From contig DLND01000057.1 of the NCBI GenBank assembly GCA_002476905.1, positions 1-13,975 on the forward strand: a DNA stretch of 13,975 nt, read 5' to 3'. Shown here piece after piece: positions 6,707 through 12,568 of the stretch. Each line of letters opens with the position of its first letter. Position 1 is the first letter of the stretch. A program made the translations under genes and the position numbers. Source of the DNA: Flavobacteriales bacterium UBA7519 (GTDB lineage: Bacteria; Bacteroidota; Bacteroidia; Flavobacteriales; Weeksellaceae). Under the pieces are notes generated by a model. The model was not told the origin of the DNA. It was given only the letters and a program-made list of their open reading frames with translations, and did no database searches.

Positions 6707-6809
6707 ATCGCAAAGGCGCAAATTTTATTTAATAATTCAGTTTTTTTAAGACACAAAACTTTGCGACTTTTATAACATTATGATTTAGAAAACCTTGCGC
6801 CTTTGCGAT
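6707..6809. repeat. inverted repeat with perfect 15-bp arms between the DUF763 and ArsC-like genes
   Basis: ATCGCAAAGGCGCAA at 6707-6721 is exactly reverse-complemented at 6795-6809, with 73 AT-rich bases between. A third partial copy, CTTTGCGACTTTT, lies inside at about 6760-6772. The right arm ends 4 bases before the ArsC-like stop codon (minus strand). The arms are richer in G+C than their surroundings. Flavobacterial genomes often show such CGCAAAG-type repeats between genes; it could be an interspersed palindrome or a long-range transcript-end structure. Confidence 0.8.
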
Positions 6810-6812
6810 AAA

Positions 6813-7163
6813 TTACTTCTCGAAAAAAGCATTCAGATTTTCAAGATTATTTTTATCACTTCCTGCAAAAACTTCATCATCTGTGATGAAAACCGGACGC
6901 TTCAAAAAACTGTAATGATCAAGAATTAATTTCTTAAAATCTTTTTCTTTCAAAGAACTCACATCAATTCCTCTTTCTTTGATTTTCGTCGATTTTTTAC
7001 TGAAAAGCGCTTCGTAAGATTTAGTTTTCTCATACATCTCTTCCAGTTCATTTTCGGTAACCGAATTGGATTTTATTTCTCTCAGTTCCCAATCAGAAAG
7101 GTCAAGAGTTGTCATTATCTTCTTGTTGGTTCCACAGGTTTTGAGATAGAATACTTTTTTCAT
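6813..7163 (-). CDS. ArsC/Spx-family (arsenate reductase-like) protein
   Basis: A 116-residue thioredoxin-fold protein of the ArsC/Spx/YffB group. It has an N-terminal beta strand and active-site loop KKVFYLKTCGTNKKIM with Cys10, the helical insert ELEEMYEKTKSYEALFSKKS, and DHYSFLKRPVFITDDEVFAG, which matches the family's P-L-I-x-R-P-V element. It has CGTN, not the Spx CxxC switch, so a Spx-type disulfide regulator is unlikely. No ars operon genes are near, so arsenate reduction is unproven; a general thiol-redox role is equally possible. The ATG at 7163 was chosen over a TTG five codons upstream because it immediately precedes the conserved KKVFYL strand. It is transcribed divergently from the thioesterase gene. 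Confidence 0.85.
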   Translation of the reverse strand: MKKVFYLKTCGTNKKIMTTLDLSDWELREIKSNSVTENELEEMYEKTKSYEALFSKKSTKIKERGIDVSSLKEKDFKKLILDHYSFLKRPVFITDDEVFAGSDKNNLENLNAFFEK

Positions 7164-7205
7164 TATTGATAAAGTCAAGAGATTTAAAATAGAATTTGAG
7201 AATTA

Positions 7206-7213
7206 CAAATTTA
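7206..7213 (-). promoter_or_regulatory. probable -7 promoter element of the ArsC-like gene
   Basis: TAAATTTG on the minus strand matches the Bacteroidetes -7 consensus TAnnTTTG exactly and lies 42 bases upstream of the ATG in the divergent intergenic region. A convincing -33 element at the right distance was not found. Confidence 0.45.
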
Positions 7214-7271
7214 GTGCAAATATCAAAGGAATAAAGATAAATATTGAAGTAAAAATCTAAAATATCTTCCC

Positions 7272-7279
7272 TATTTTTG
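7272..7279 (+). promoter_or_regulatory. probable -7 promoter element of the thioesterase gene
   Basis: TATTTTTG matches TAnnTTTG and ends 18 bases before the chosen ATG at 7298. The nearest upstream TTG (7244-7246) gives a 25-base spacer, longer than the usual 17-23, so only the -7 element is supported. Confidence 0.45.
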
Positions 7280-7297
7280 ATACATAATAAGAATAAA

Positions 7298-7765
7298 ATG
7301 GAAAACAAACCAGTGACGTTTCAGTTTATTTCAGAACCTACAGACGTCAATTTTGGAGGCAATGTTCATGGTGGTAGCGTAATGAAATGGATAGATCAAG
7401 TCGGTTATGCTTGTGCCAGCAATTGGTCAGGAACCTATTGTGTTACGGTTTATGTTGGCGGAATCCGTTTTTATCAGCCCATCAAAATCGGAGATATTGT
7501 AAAGCTGGAATCTCACGTGATTTTCACAGGAAGTACAAGTATGCACATTGCAATTGATGTATTTTCCAGAAATGTAAAAGAGAAACAATTCGAGAAGAAA
7601 ACGCATTGTATCATTGTTTTTGTAGCGGTTGATGAAAATGGAAAAGCAATGGAAATTCCGAAATGGCAACCAACTACAGAAAAGGAAATTCAGCTAGAAC
7701 AATACGCAAAAAAACTAATGAATCTGAGAAAAGATATCGAAGACGAGATGAAACCATTTTTATAG
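7298..7765 (+). CDS. hotdog-fold acyl-CoA thioesterase
   Basis: A 155-residue single-hotdog acyl-CoA thioesterase of the BACH/YciA group, hydrolysing acyl-CoA to free acid and CoA in the cytoplasm. The signature PTDVNFGGNVHGGSVMKWID (residues 14-33) contains the Asn18...His24-Gly-Gly...Asp33 pattern that binds the thioester and provides the catalytic carboxylate. YVGGIRFYQPIKIGDIVKLE and a second beta-rich half follow, with a charged C-terminal helix (about 125-155). An in-frame TTG at 7277 would add seven non-conserved residues; the ATG at 7298 was preferred because the TTG overlaps the promoter element. It is monocistronic as far as can be seen and divergent from the ArsC-like gene. Confidence 0.9.
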   Translation: MENKPVTFQFISEPTDVNFGGNVHGGSVMKWIDQVGYACASNWSGTYCVTVYVGGIRFYQPIKIGDIVKLESHVIFTGSTSMHIAIDVFSRNVKEKQFEKKTHCIIVFVAVDENGKAMEIPKWQPTTEKEIQLEQYAKKLMNLRKDIEDEMKPFL

Positions 7766-7868
7766 AATCAATAATTTTTATGAATTATATTTAAAAATTA
7801 GCAATTCATAATAATTATAAATTAAATAATATTGATTAATTGATTTATTATATTCGCTTAACAATGCA

Positions 7869-7876
7869 TAATTTTG
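7869..7876 (+). promoter_or_regulatory. probable -7 promoter element of the secreted T9SS protein gene
   Basis: TAATTTTG matches the TAnnTTTG consensus and ends 26 bases before the TTG start codon at 7903. The spacing suits an mRNA with a leader of roughly 20 bases. No clear -33 TTG occurs at 19-21 bases. Confidence 0.5.
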
Positions 7877-7902
7877 TTCTGAAAAATTAAAAAAGTATTC
7901 AA

Positions 7903-9453
7903 TTGAACAAAAAAATTATCAGTTTATTAGCCTTATCATTAGTGGTTAATATCAAAGCGCAGGTTTTCAATGCAGGTTTCGAAAATAACAACGGGACACC
8001 ATTGTCTCAATTCAAAACAATCAATGCAGATGGATTAATGGTTCCAGAATGGGGACAAGTACAGGAATTCAACACAGAAGCTTGGATTCAGTTTTATGAC
8101 GGTTATGACAACAAAATTGCCTTCAGTACATCTTATTATTCTCCAGAAGGTCAGGCGAACGATTGGTTGATTACGCCAGCCATTACAATTCCTAACACAG
8201 GAACGCCAACACTTTACTGGAAAGGAAAATCTTATGATTTCGATTATACAGATTCTTATGCCGTAAAAATTTCAGAAACTAACAACAATCAAGAATCGTT
8301 CACAACTTTGACTCAAATCGATGCTGAACAACCTTTTGATTATGCATCTCATACCTTAGATCTTTCTAATTTTAAAGGAAAAACAATCTATCTAGCTTTC
8401 GTTAACAATACGAACAGCGGAACTTATTTGGCGTTGGACGATTTGTATATCAGTCAATCTGCTGATTGTATTATGCCTTCATTAGACGGATTTTCTGTTT
8501 CGAATCTTAAACCAAATTCAGTAACAATCGATTGGTCTGCAACGGGCGGAATTAATAATTACGATACAGGATTTACGACTTTTGACACGCAAGTTTCTTC
8601 AAAAGGAATCACTTCTTCTACAACTAAAAGTTTTGATAATTTACAAACGGGGAAAAGATACCAGTTCTTTTTGAAAAATGCAGATTGTGGTTCTGGCTGG
8701 GCTGGACCAAAATCAGTTTGGACACCGACTGAATTACCTTATTCTTATGATTTCGAAAAAACGGTTGAGAATTACGGCGAATATGATTCTGATGGTTGGG
8801 CTTCTACAACTTGGTTAATGGGAGAAAATCAATCTGTTGCACAAAACGGAAGCGGCTACGCTTATAATAATACTAGCACTTCTGCTGCTGGAAAAAATGA
8901 CTGGATTTTTTCTTATCCAATCTATTTGAAAAACGGAGAAACGGTTACAGCAAAATATTATACGTCAATAGGAAATGAATCTGCTGAACCGGCGACTTTG
9001 AAAGTGGCTGTAGCAAGTGCGCCGGACAAAAGTAATATCACTGTAAATCTAAGCACTCAAACTGTTTCTCAACAAACTTATACAGAACATACGGTTAGTT
9101 ATACAGCAACAGCTGACCAAGTTTACTATATTGGATTTGGAAATACTACTCCAAAAGTTACCACTACTACAGCTTTGAGATTGGATAATATCAGTTTCTC
9201 AAAAAGCATTTTGGCTGTAAGTGACATTAAGAAAACCAATATCAAAACTTATCCCAATCCTGTTGTTGACCAGTTGAATATCAAAACAGACGAGACAATT
9301 AAATCGGTTCAGGTTTATTCTTTAGACGGAAAATTGCTTAAAACAATCAACGGAACTACGACAACAGTTGATTTTAAAAATTATCCAAAAGGTTCTTATC
9401 TAGTAAAGATTGAGACCAACAAATCAACGACTTCTCAAAAAGTTATAAAATAA
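7903..9453 (+). CDS. secreted T9SS-sorted protein with two choice-of-anchor J-type domains and a fibronectin III-like domain
   Basis: A 516-residue exported protein. Residues 1-19 form a signal peptide (NKKIISLLALSLVVNIKA, probable cleavage before Gln20). Residues about 21-185 and 275-435 are two similar beta-sandwich modules of the cleaved-adhesin/choice-of-anchor J type, marked by NDWLITPAI and KNDWIFSYPI and ending in LALDDLYIS and LRLDNISFS. A fibronectin III-like module lies between (about 190-272, NLKPNSVTIDWSATGG). The last 74 residues are a Por secretion tail (TYPNPVVDQLNI ... GSYLVKIET ... KVIK), which directs export across the outer membrane by the type IX system. No protease or glycosidase site is visible, so an adhesive or binding role is inferred. 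The start is TTG: an in-frame stop at 7888 leaves no ATG upstream and the signal peptide begins right at the TTG. Confidence 0.88.
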   Translation: MNKKIISLLALSLVVNIKAQVFNAGFENNNGTPLSQFKTINADGLMVPEWGQVQEFNTEAWIQFYDGYDNKIAFSTSYYSPEGQANDWLITPAITIPNTGTPTLYWKGKSYDFDYTDSYAVKISETNNNQESFTTLTQIDAEQPFDYASHTLDLSNFKGKTIYLAFVNNTNSGTYLALDDLYISQSADCIMPSLDGFSVSNLKPNSVTIDWSATGGINNYDTGFTTFDTQVSSKGITSSTTKSFDNLQTGKRYQFFLKNADCGSGWAGPKSVWTPTELPYSYDFEKTVENYGEYDSDGWASTTWLMGENQSVAQNGSGYAYNNTSTSAAGKNDWIFSYPIYLKNGETVTAKYYTSIGNESAEPATLKVAVASAPDKSNITVNLSTQTVSQQTYTEHTVSYTATADQVYYIGFGNTTPKVTTTTALRLDNISFSKSILAVSDIKKTNIKTYPNPVVDQLNIKTDETIKSVQVYSLDGKLLKTINGTTTTVDFKNYPKGSYLVKIETNKSTTSQKVIK

Positions 9454-9466
9454 GTTGACAAAAATA

Positions 9467-9497
9467 GTTGCAGAATTAAAAATCATTTCTAAATTTG
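9467..9497 (+). promoter_or_regulatory. trp operon promoter
   Basis: GTTG (9467-9470, -33-like) and TAAATTTG (9490-9497, perfect -7) are separated by 19 bases, the best complete Bacteroidetes-type promoter in the window. It predicts transcription starting near 9501-9504, just 14-17 bases after the previous gene's end region and immediately before the leader peptide codons. Confidence 0.7.
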
Positions 9498-9502
9498 TCC
9501 CA

Positions 9503-9580
9503 ATGAAAACAATGAACACAAAAAATTGGTGGTGGCTTTCAAACTCTTTGTCGGGTCTGAAAGGATTATCGGTGTTCTAA
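9503..9580 (+). CDS. trpL: trp operon leader peptide with three consecutive Trp codons
   Basis: A short open frame of 25 codons whose codons 9-11 are TGG TGG TGG (9527-9535), in the context NTKNWWWLSNS, ending at TAA 9578-9580. Three adjacent Trp codons in so short a frame, between the trp promoter and trpE and upstream of a U-run hairpin, are the hallmark of ribosome-mediated attenuation. The frame has ATGs at 9503 and 9512; because the promoter predicts an RNA start near 9501-9504, the second ATG (22 residues) is probably the functional start, unless the message is leaderless. Unlike E. coli trpL, the coding region runs on past the stall site through the antiterminator strand (9547-9558), so a translating ribosome would itself unfold it. 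Confidence 0.87.
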   Translation: MKTMNTKNWWWLSNSLSGLKGLSVF

Positions 9581-9624
9581 AATTGTGAACTAACTATAAC
9601 TCAATCATAATAGACTTTGACAAA
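9547..9624 (+). promoter_or_regulatory. antiterminator pairing of the trp attenuator
   Basis: TTTGTC (9547-9552) and GTCT (9555-9558) are complementary to GACAAA (9619-9624) and AGAC (9612-9615), with GG opposite TTT. Pairing them sequesters the left half of the terminator stem. The upstream strand starts 11 bases after the last Trp codon, so a ribosome stalled on the Trp codons would leave it free to pair, while a moving ribosome would melt it. A competing small hairpin, CTTTCA (9536-9541) with TGAAAG (9558-9563), could mask this strand when no ribosome stalls. Confidence 0.7.
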
Positions 9625-9645
9625 TTTTGTTGAAGTCTTTTTTTT
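9612..9645 (+). terminator. trp operon attenuator terminator
   Basis: AGACTT (9612-9617) pairs with AAGTCT (9633-9638), and the stem continues inward through two G-U pairs and ACAA/TTGT, followed by a run of eight T (9638-9645). It lies 31 bases after the leader peptide stop and 46 bases before trpE, so read-through is needed for trpE expression. Confidence 0.85.
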
Positions 9646-9660
9646 GTTAATGACTTCGAC
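9629..9660 (+). promoter_or_regulatory. alternative hairpin using the right strand of the trp terminator
   Basis: GTTGAAGTC (9629-9637), the right half of the terminator stem, is also complementary over 9 positions (one G-U) to GACTTCGAC (9652-9660), with the T-run in its 14-base loop. When the left half is held in the antiterminator, this second hairpin could form and further prevent termination. This role is inferred from complementarity only. Confidence 0.5.
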
Positions 9661-9691
9661 AAGCTTTAATAAAAAATGAAAATTATTTAAA

Positions 9692-11116
9692 ATGAACTTG
9701 GAAAACATAATTAATATAAAAACCGTTGTCAAATCTCAATTAGCAGATTTGTTCACGCCAATCGGGATTTATCTCCGTCTTCGCGACCAGTTTCGGGACA
9801 CGATTCTTTTGGAAAGTGCAGGAAATCAGAACTCTGAAAATTCGTTTTCTTTTATCTGTGTGAATGCCATTGCGGGAATAGAAATCCGAAATTATAACGA
9901 AGCTGAACTGAAATTTCCGCTCGAAAATCCACAGAAAATCAATTTAGAAAATGAAAAATTATCAGATTTGATGCAGGAATTCTCCAACTGTTTCCAATGC
10001 GAAAAACCAAACCACGACATTGGAAAACAAGCGCAAGGATTTTTCGGATATACAAGTTATGATGCAATTCCTTTTTTTGAGAATATTAAATTCAAGGAAC
10101 AATCGGAGGAAAATAAAATCCCTTTGATGCGTTATCGCCTTTATCAATACGTGATCGCAATCAATCATCACAACGACGAAATGTTCTTGATAGAAAATAA
10201 AATCAATGGATTAAAATCAGAACTGTCAAAATTAGAAAGTATTATCAATCAAAAAAACGCTCCTGTCTTCCCTTTCGAATCTTTAGGCGAAGAAACTTCA
10301 AATCTAACGGATTCAGAGTTTTTGGAATCTGTAGAATTTGCGAAGAAACATTGTTTCCGTGGCGATGTTTTTCAATTGGTTTTGAGCAGAAGATTTGAAC
10401 AGAAATTCCAAGGTGATGAGTTCAATGTTTATCGTGCTTTGCGAAATATCAATCCTTCTCCTTACCTATTCTTCTTCGATTATGGCGATTACAAATTGAT
10501 GGGTTCCAGCCCGGAAAGTCAGTTGATTATCAAAAATGGAAAAGCCATTATTCATCCGATCGCAGGAACTTTCAAAAGAACCGGAAACATAGAGAAAGAT
10601 TTGGAATCTGCAGAAGAACTCAAAAAAGACCCGAAAGAAAATGCAGAACATACGATGTTGGTCGATTTGGCAAGAAATGATTTGAGCATTCACGGGAAAA
10701 ACACAACGGTTTCCAAACTGAAAGAAATCCATTTTTTCTCCCACGTGATTCATATGGTTTCCGAAGTTGTAACCGATGTTAAAGAATACCAAAATCCGTA
10801 CGAAATGATTGCAACCACTTTCCCACAAGGAACTTTAAGTGGCGCTCCCAAGTACCGCGCAATGCAATTGATTGATGAACACGAGAAAACTTCCAGAAGT
10901 TATTACGCAGGGTGCATTGGGTTTGTAGGTTTTGATGGAAGTTGTAACCAAGCGATTATGATTCGAACTTTCTTGAGTAAAAACAATACACTTTTTTATC
11001 AAGCCGGAGCCGGAATCACCGCAAAATCTGTTGCAGAAAGTGAGTTACAGGAAGTTAATAATAAACTAGGCGCTTTGAAAAAAGCGATTGTAAAAGCAGA
11101 ACGAATTGTAAATTGA
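9692..11116 (+). CDS. trpE: anthranilate synthase component I
   Basis: A 474-residue chorismate-utilising enzyme that forms anthranilate from chorismate with ammonia supplied by TrpG, the first committed step of tryptophan synthesis. The Trp feedback site LLES is present (residues 39-42), suggesting allosteric inhibition by tryptophan. Catalytic-domain motifs: DVFQLVLSRRFEQKF (225-239), GSSPES (271-276), IAGTFKR (290-296), HTMLVDLARND (320-330), FPQGTLSGAPK (377-387) and YQAGAGI (436-442). Ala291 in the PIAGT position separates it from PabB, which has Lys there (PIKGT). The ATG at 9692 lies 32 bases after the leader's alternative hairpin. It is controlled by the upstream attenuator and followed, after a palindromic element, by trpG. 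Confidence 0.95.
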   Translation: MNLENIINIKTVVKSQLADLFTPIGIYLRLRDQFRDTILLESAGNQNSENSFSFICVNAIAGIEIRNYNEAELKFPLENPQKINLENEKLSDLMQEFSNCFQCEKPNHDIGKQAQGFFGYTSYDAIPFFENIKFKEQSEENKIPLMRYRLYQYVIAINHHNDEMFLIENKINGLKSELSKLESIINQKNAPVFPFESLGEETSNLTDSEFLESVEFAKKHCFRGDVFQLVLSRRFEQKFQGDEFNVYRALRNINPSPYLFFFDYGDYKLMGSSPESQLIIKNGKAIIHPIAGTFKRTGNIEKDLESAEELKKDPKENAEHTMLVDLARNDLSIHGKNTTVSKLKEIHFFSHVIHMVSEVVTDVKEYQNPYEMIATTFPQGTLSGAPKYRAMQLIDEHEKTSRSYYAGCIGFVGFDGSCNQAIMIRTFLSKNNTLFYQAGAGITAKSVAESELQEVNNKLGALKKAIVKAERIVN

Positions 11117-11120
11117 TTTT

Positions 11121-11197
11121 GTCATTCAGAACGAAGCATAGCGTAGTGAAGAATCTCAAAAAATTTGAATTAAGATTCCTCCTCTATTCGAAATGAC
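11121..11197. repeat. 77-bp palindromic interspersed element between trpE and trpG
   Basis: The outer ends GTCATT (11121-11126) and AATGAC (11192-11197) are complementary. The inner ends GAATCT (11151-11156) and AGATTC (11173-11178) are complementary too, with partly matching sequence between, so the unit folds into a bipartite hairpin. The same family appears at 13567-13602 and 13921-13975 around the GIY-YIG gene (shared GTCATTCAGAACG and GAACGAAG cores). It starts 4 bases after the trpE stop and has no T-run. It carries an in-frame ATG that could be mistaken for the trpG start. Confidence 0.85.
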
Positions 11198-11225
11198 AAA
11201 AAATGACAAACTAAAAATATTAAAA

Positions 11226-11816
11226 ATGGAAAATAATATAAAACCATCAACCAAAATTCTGGTGTTCGATAACTACGACAGTTTCACCTATAATCTCGTT
11301 CAAATCATCGAACAAATCGTTGGCGAAAAAGTAGATGTTTTTCGCAATGACCAAATTTCTTTGGAGGAAATCGAAATATACGACAAAATCATTCTTTCTC
11401 CAGGCCCTGGAATTCCCGAAGAAGCAGGAATTTTGTTAGATGTAATTAAAAAATATGCGTCCACTAAATCTATTTTCGGAGTTTGTCTTGGCCAGCAAGC
11501 CATTGCAGAAGCTTTTGGTGGAAGTTTGGTTAACCTCTCAGAAATCTATCACGGTGTTGCAACTGAAGCGACTCAAACCAGTGAACATCATATTTTCAAT
11601 AATTTACCTAAAACTTTAGAGGTTGGAAGATACCATTCTTGGGCAGTAAATCCAGATGATTTTCCAACAGAATTAGAAATCACAAGTATTGATAAAAACG
11701 GAATGATTATGAGTTTGAAACATAAAACTTACGATGTTCACGCCGTTCAATATCATCCTGAAAGTATCTTGACGCCTTATGGGAAAAAGATTTTGGAAAA
11801 TTTTTTATTGAATTAA
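11226..11816 (+). CDS. trpG: anthranilate synthase component II (glutamine amidotransferase)
   Basis: A 196-residue class I glutamine amidotransferase that hydrolyses glutamine and passes ammonia to TrpE. Motifs: FDNYDSFTYNLVQ (14-26), SPGPG (58-62), FGVCLGQQAIAEAFGG (84-99) with nucleophile Cys87, RYHSWAV (135-141), and VQYHPES (174-180) with His177 and Glu179 completing the triad. The ATG at 11226 was chosen; an in-frame ATG at 11193 sits inside the palindromic element and adds eleven lysine-rich residues not expected in the family. It is adjacent to trpE in the trp operon; it might also serve PabB if no pabA exists elsewhere. The next gene starts one base after its stop. Confidence 0.94.
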   Translation: MENNIKPSTKILVFDNYDSFTYNLVQIIEQIVGEKVDVFRNDQISLEEIEIYDKIILSPGPGIPEEAGILLDVIKKYASTKSIFGVCLGQQAIAEAFGGSLVNLSEIYHGVATEATQTSEHHIFNNLPKTLEVGRYHSWAVNPDDFPTELEITSIDKNGMIMSLKHKTYDVHAVQYHPESILTPYGKKILENFLLN

Positions 11817-11817
11817 A

Positions 11818-12516
11818 ATGAAAATTCTGAGCTGGAATATCGAACGATTGAAAATAAATGAAAATGATGAACTGGATTTTATTAAAAATTTAATTTCATC
11901 AGAAAATCCTGATTTGATTTTTTTGACAGAAACCAATATAACAGTAGACTTTGGAACTGAGTATTTTAGCTTACATTCAAGAGAATTACCAGAATTTCAC
12001 GACAATCAAAGTTATAATGAAAAGGAAAATCGAGTGAGTATTTTTTCAAAATATTCAATTTTTGAAATATTAGAAACTTACGATCATTACACTGCAATTT
12101 GTGGAAAAATTAATACTGAATTCGGAGAACTAATTTTGTACGGAAGCATCATCGGAAGTTTTGGAGGACGAGGTTTTAATTTTAAAAATGACTTAGAAAA
12201 TCAAAAAAGCGAAATCGAAAAATTGAAAGGAAATATTTGTTTTTCGGGAGATTTCAACATAGCATTTTCAGGTTGGAAATATCCTAGCAAGAAAGTAATT
12301 GATGAAACAAAAATATTTTTTGAAGAGCAAAATTTAAAAATTCTTACCGAAGAAAATGAAGATTGTGCCATTCATATCGTAATGGATAAAGATTTTCTAA
12401 AAAATAAAACGATAAAAAGCAAAATGATAAAAATCGACCGAAAAATCTCTGACCACAACGCAATAATCTGCGAAATCGAAAAGATAGAAGCTGGAAGTCA
12501 GAAGTTAGAAAAATAA
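11818..12516 (+). CDS. endonuclease/exonuclease/phosphatase-family protein embedded in the trp operon
   Basis: A 232-residue protein of the EEP (exonuclease III/DNase I-like) superfamily. It has the ordered metal and catalytic motifs: LSWNIER with Asn7, PDLIFLTET with Glu38, YGSIIG near 108, SGDFN with Asp145 and Asn147, and ISDHNAI with Asp212-His213. The catalytic set appears complete, so a phosphodiesterase or nuclease is expected; the substrate is unknown. No signal peptide is seen. The ATG follows the trpG stop by one base, so it must be cotranscribed and is probably translationally coupled. No tryptophan function is known for this family, and the gene separates trpG from trpD. Its codons look more A/T-rich than its neighbours'. 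The last residues (about EAGSQKLEK) are encoded by a repeat element, suggesting that the original C-terminus was replaced or extended. Confidence 0.85.
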   Translation: MKILSWNIERLKINENDELDFIKNLISSENPDLIFLTETNITVDFGTEYFSLHSRELPEFHDNQSYNEKENRVSIFSKYSIFEILETYDHYTAICGKINTEFGELILYGSIIGSFGGRGFNFKNDLENQKSEIEKLKGNICFSGDFNIAFSGWKYPSKKVIDETKIFFEEQNLKILTEENEDCAIHIVMDKDFLKNKTIKSKMIKIDRKISDHNAIICEIEKIEAGSQKLEK

Positions 12517-12557
12517 ATATAACGCACAAATACTTCCGACTTTAGACATCTGACATC
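12494..12557. repeat. heptamer-type inverted repeat between the EEP gene and trpD
   Basis: GAAGTCAGAAGT (12494-12505) and ACATCTGACATC (12546-12557) are complementary at 10 of 12 positions. Both sides consist of 7-bp spaced units related to GAAGTTA/GATGTCA, the same repeat class as at 1-25, 406-440 and 1630-1703. The left arm encodes the last residues and overlaps the stop of the EEP gene; the right arm ends 11 bases before the trpD ATG. Confidence 0.7.
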
Positions 12558-12568
12558 GGAATAATATT

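Noticed and set aside
6813..7163. ArsC-like gene as a Spx transcription regulator
   Set aside because: The CxxC redox switch is absent (CGTN) and Spx is mainly a Firmicutes regulator.
7779..7810. Inverted repeat TATGAATT/AATTCATA after the thioesterase gene, considered as a terminator
   Set aside because: The stem is only 8 bp of mostly A-T pairs, the loop is 16 bases and no T-run follows.
9692..11116. TrpE-like protein as aminodeoxychorismate synthase PabB
   Set aside because: The LLES feedback motif, the Ala in IAGT and the location with trpG, trpD and a Trp leader peptide all favour TrpE.
11193..11225. Upstream ATG for trpG adding eleven residues
   Set aside because: The ATG lies in the right arm of the palindromic element and the added lysine-rich residues are not part of the TrpG family; ATG 11226 is preferred.
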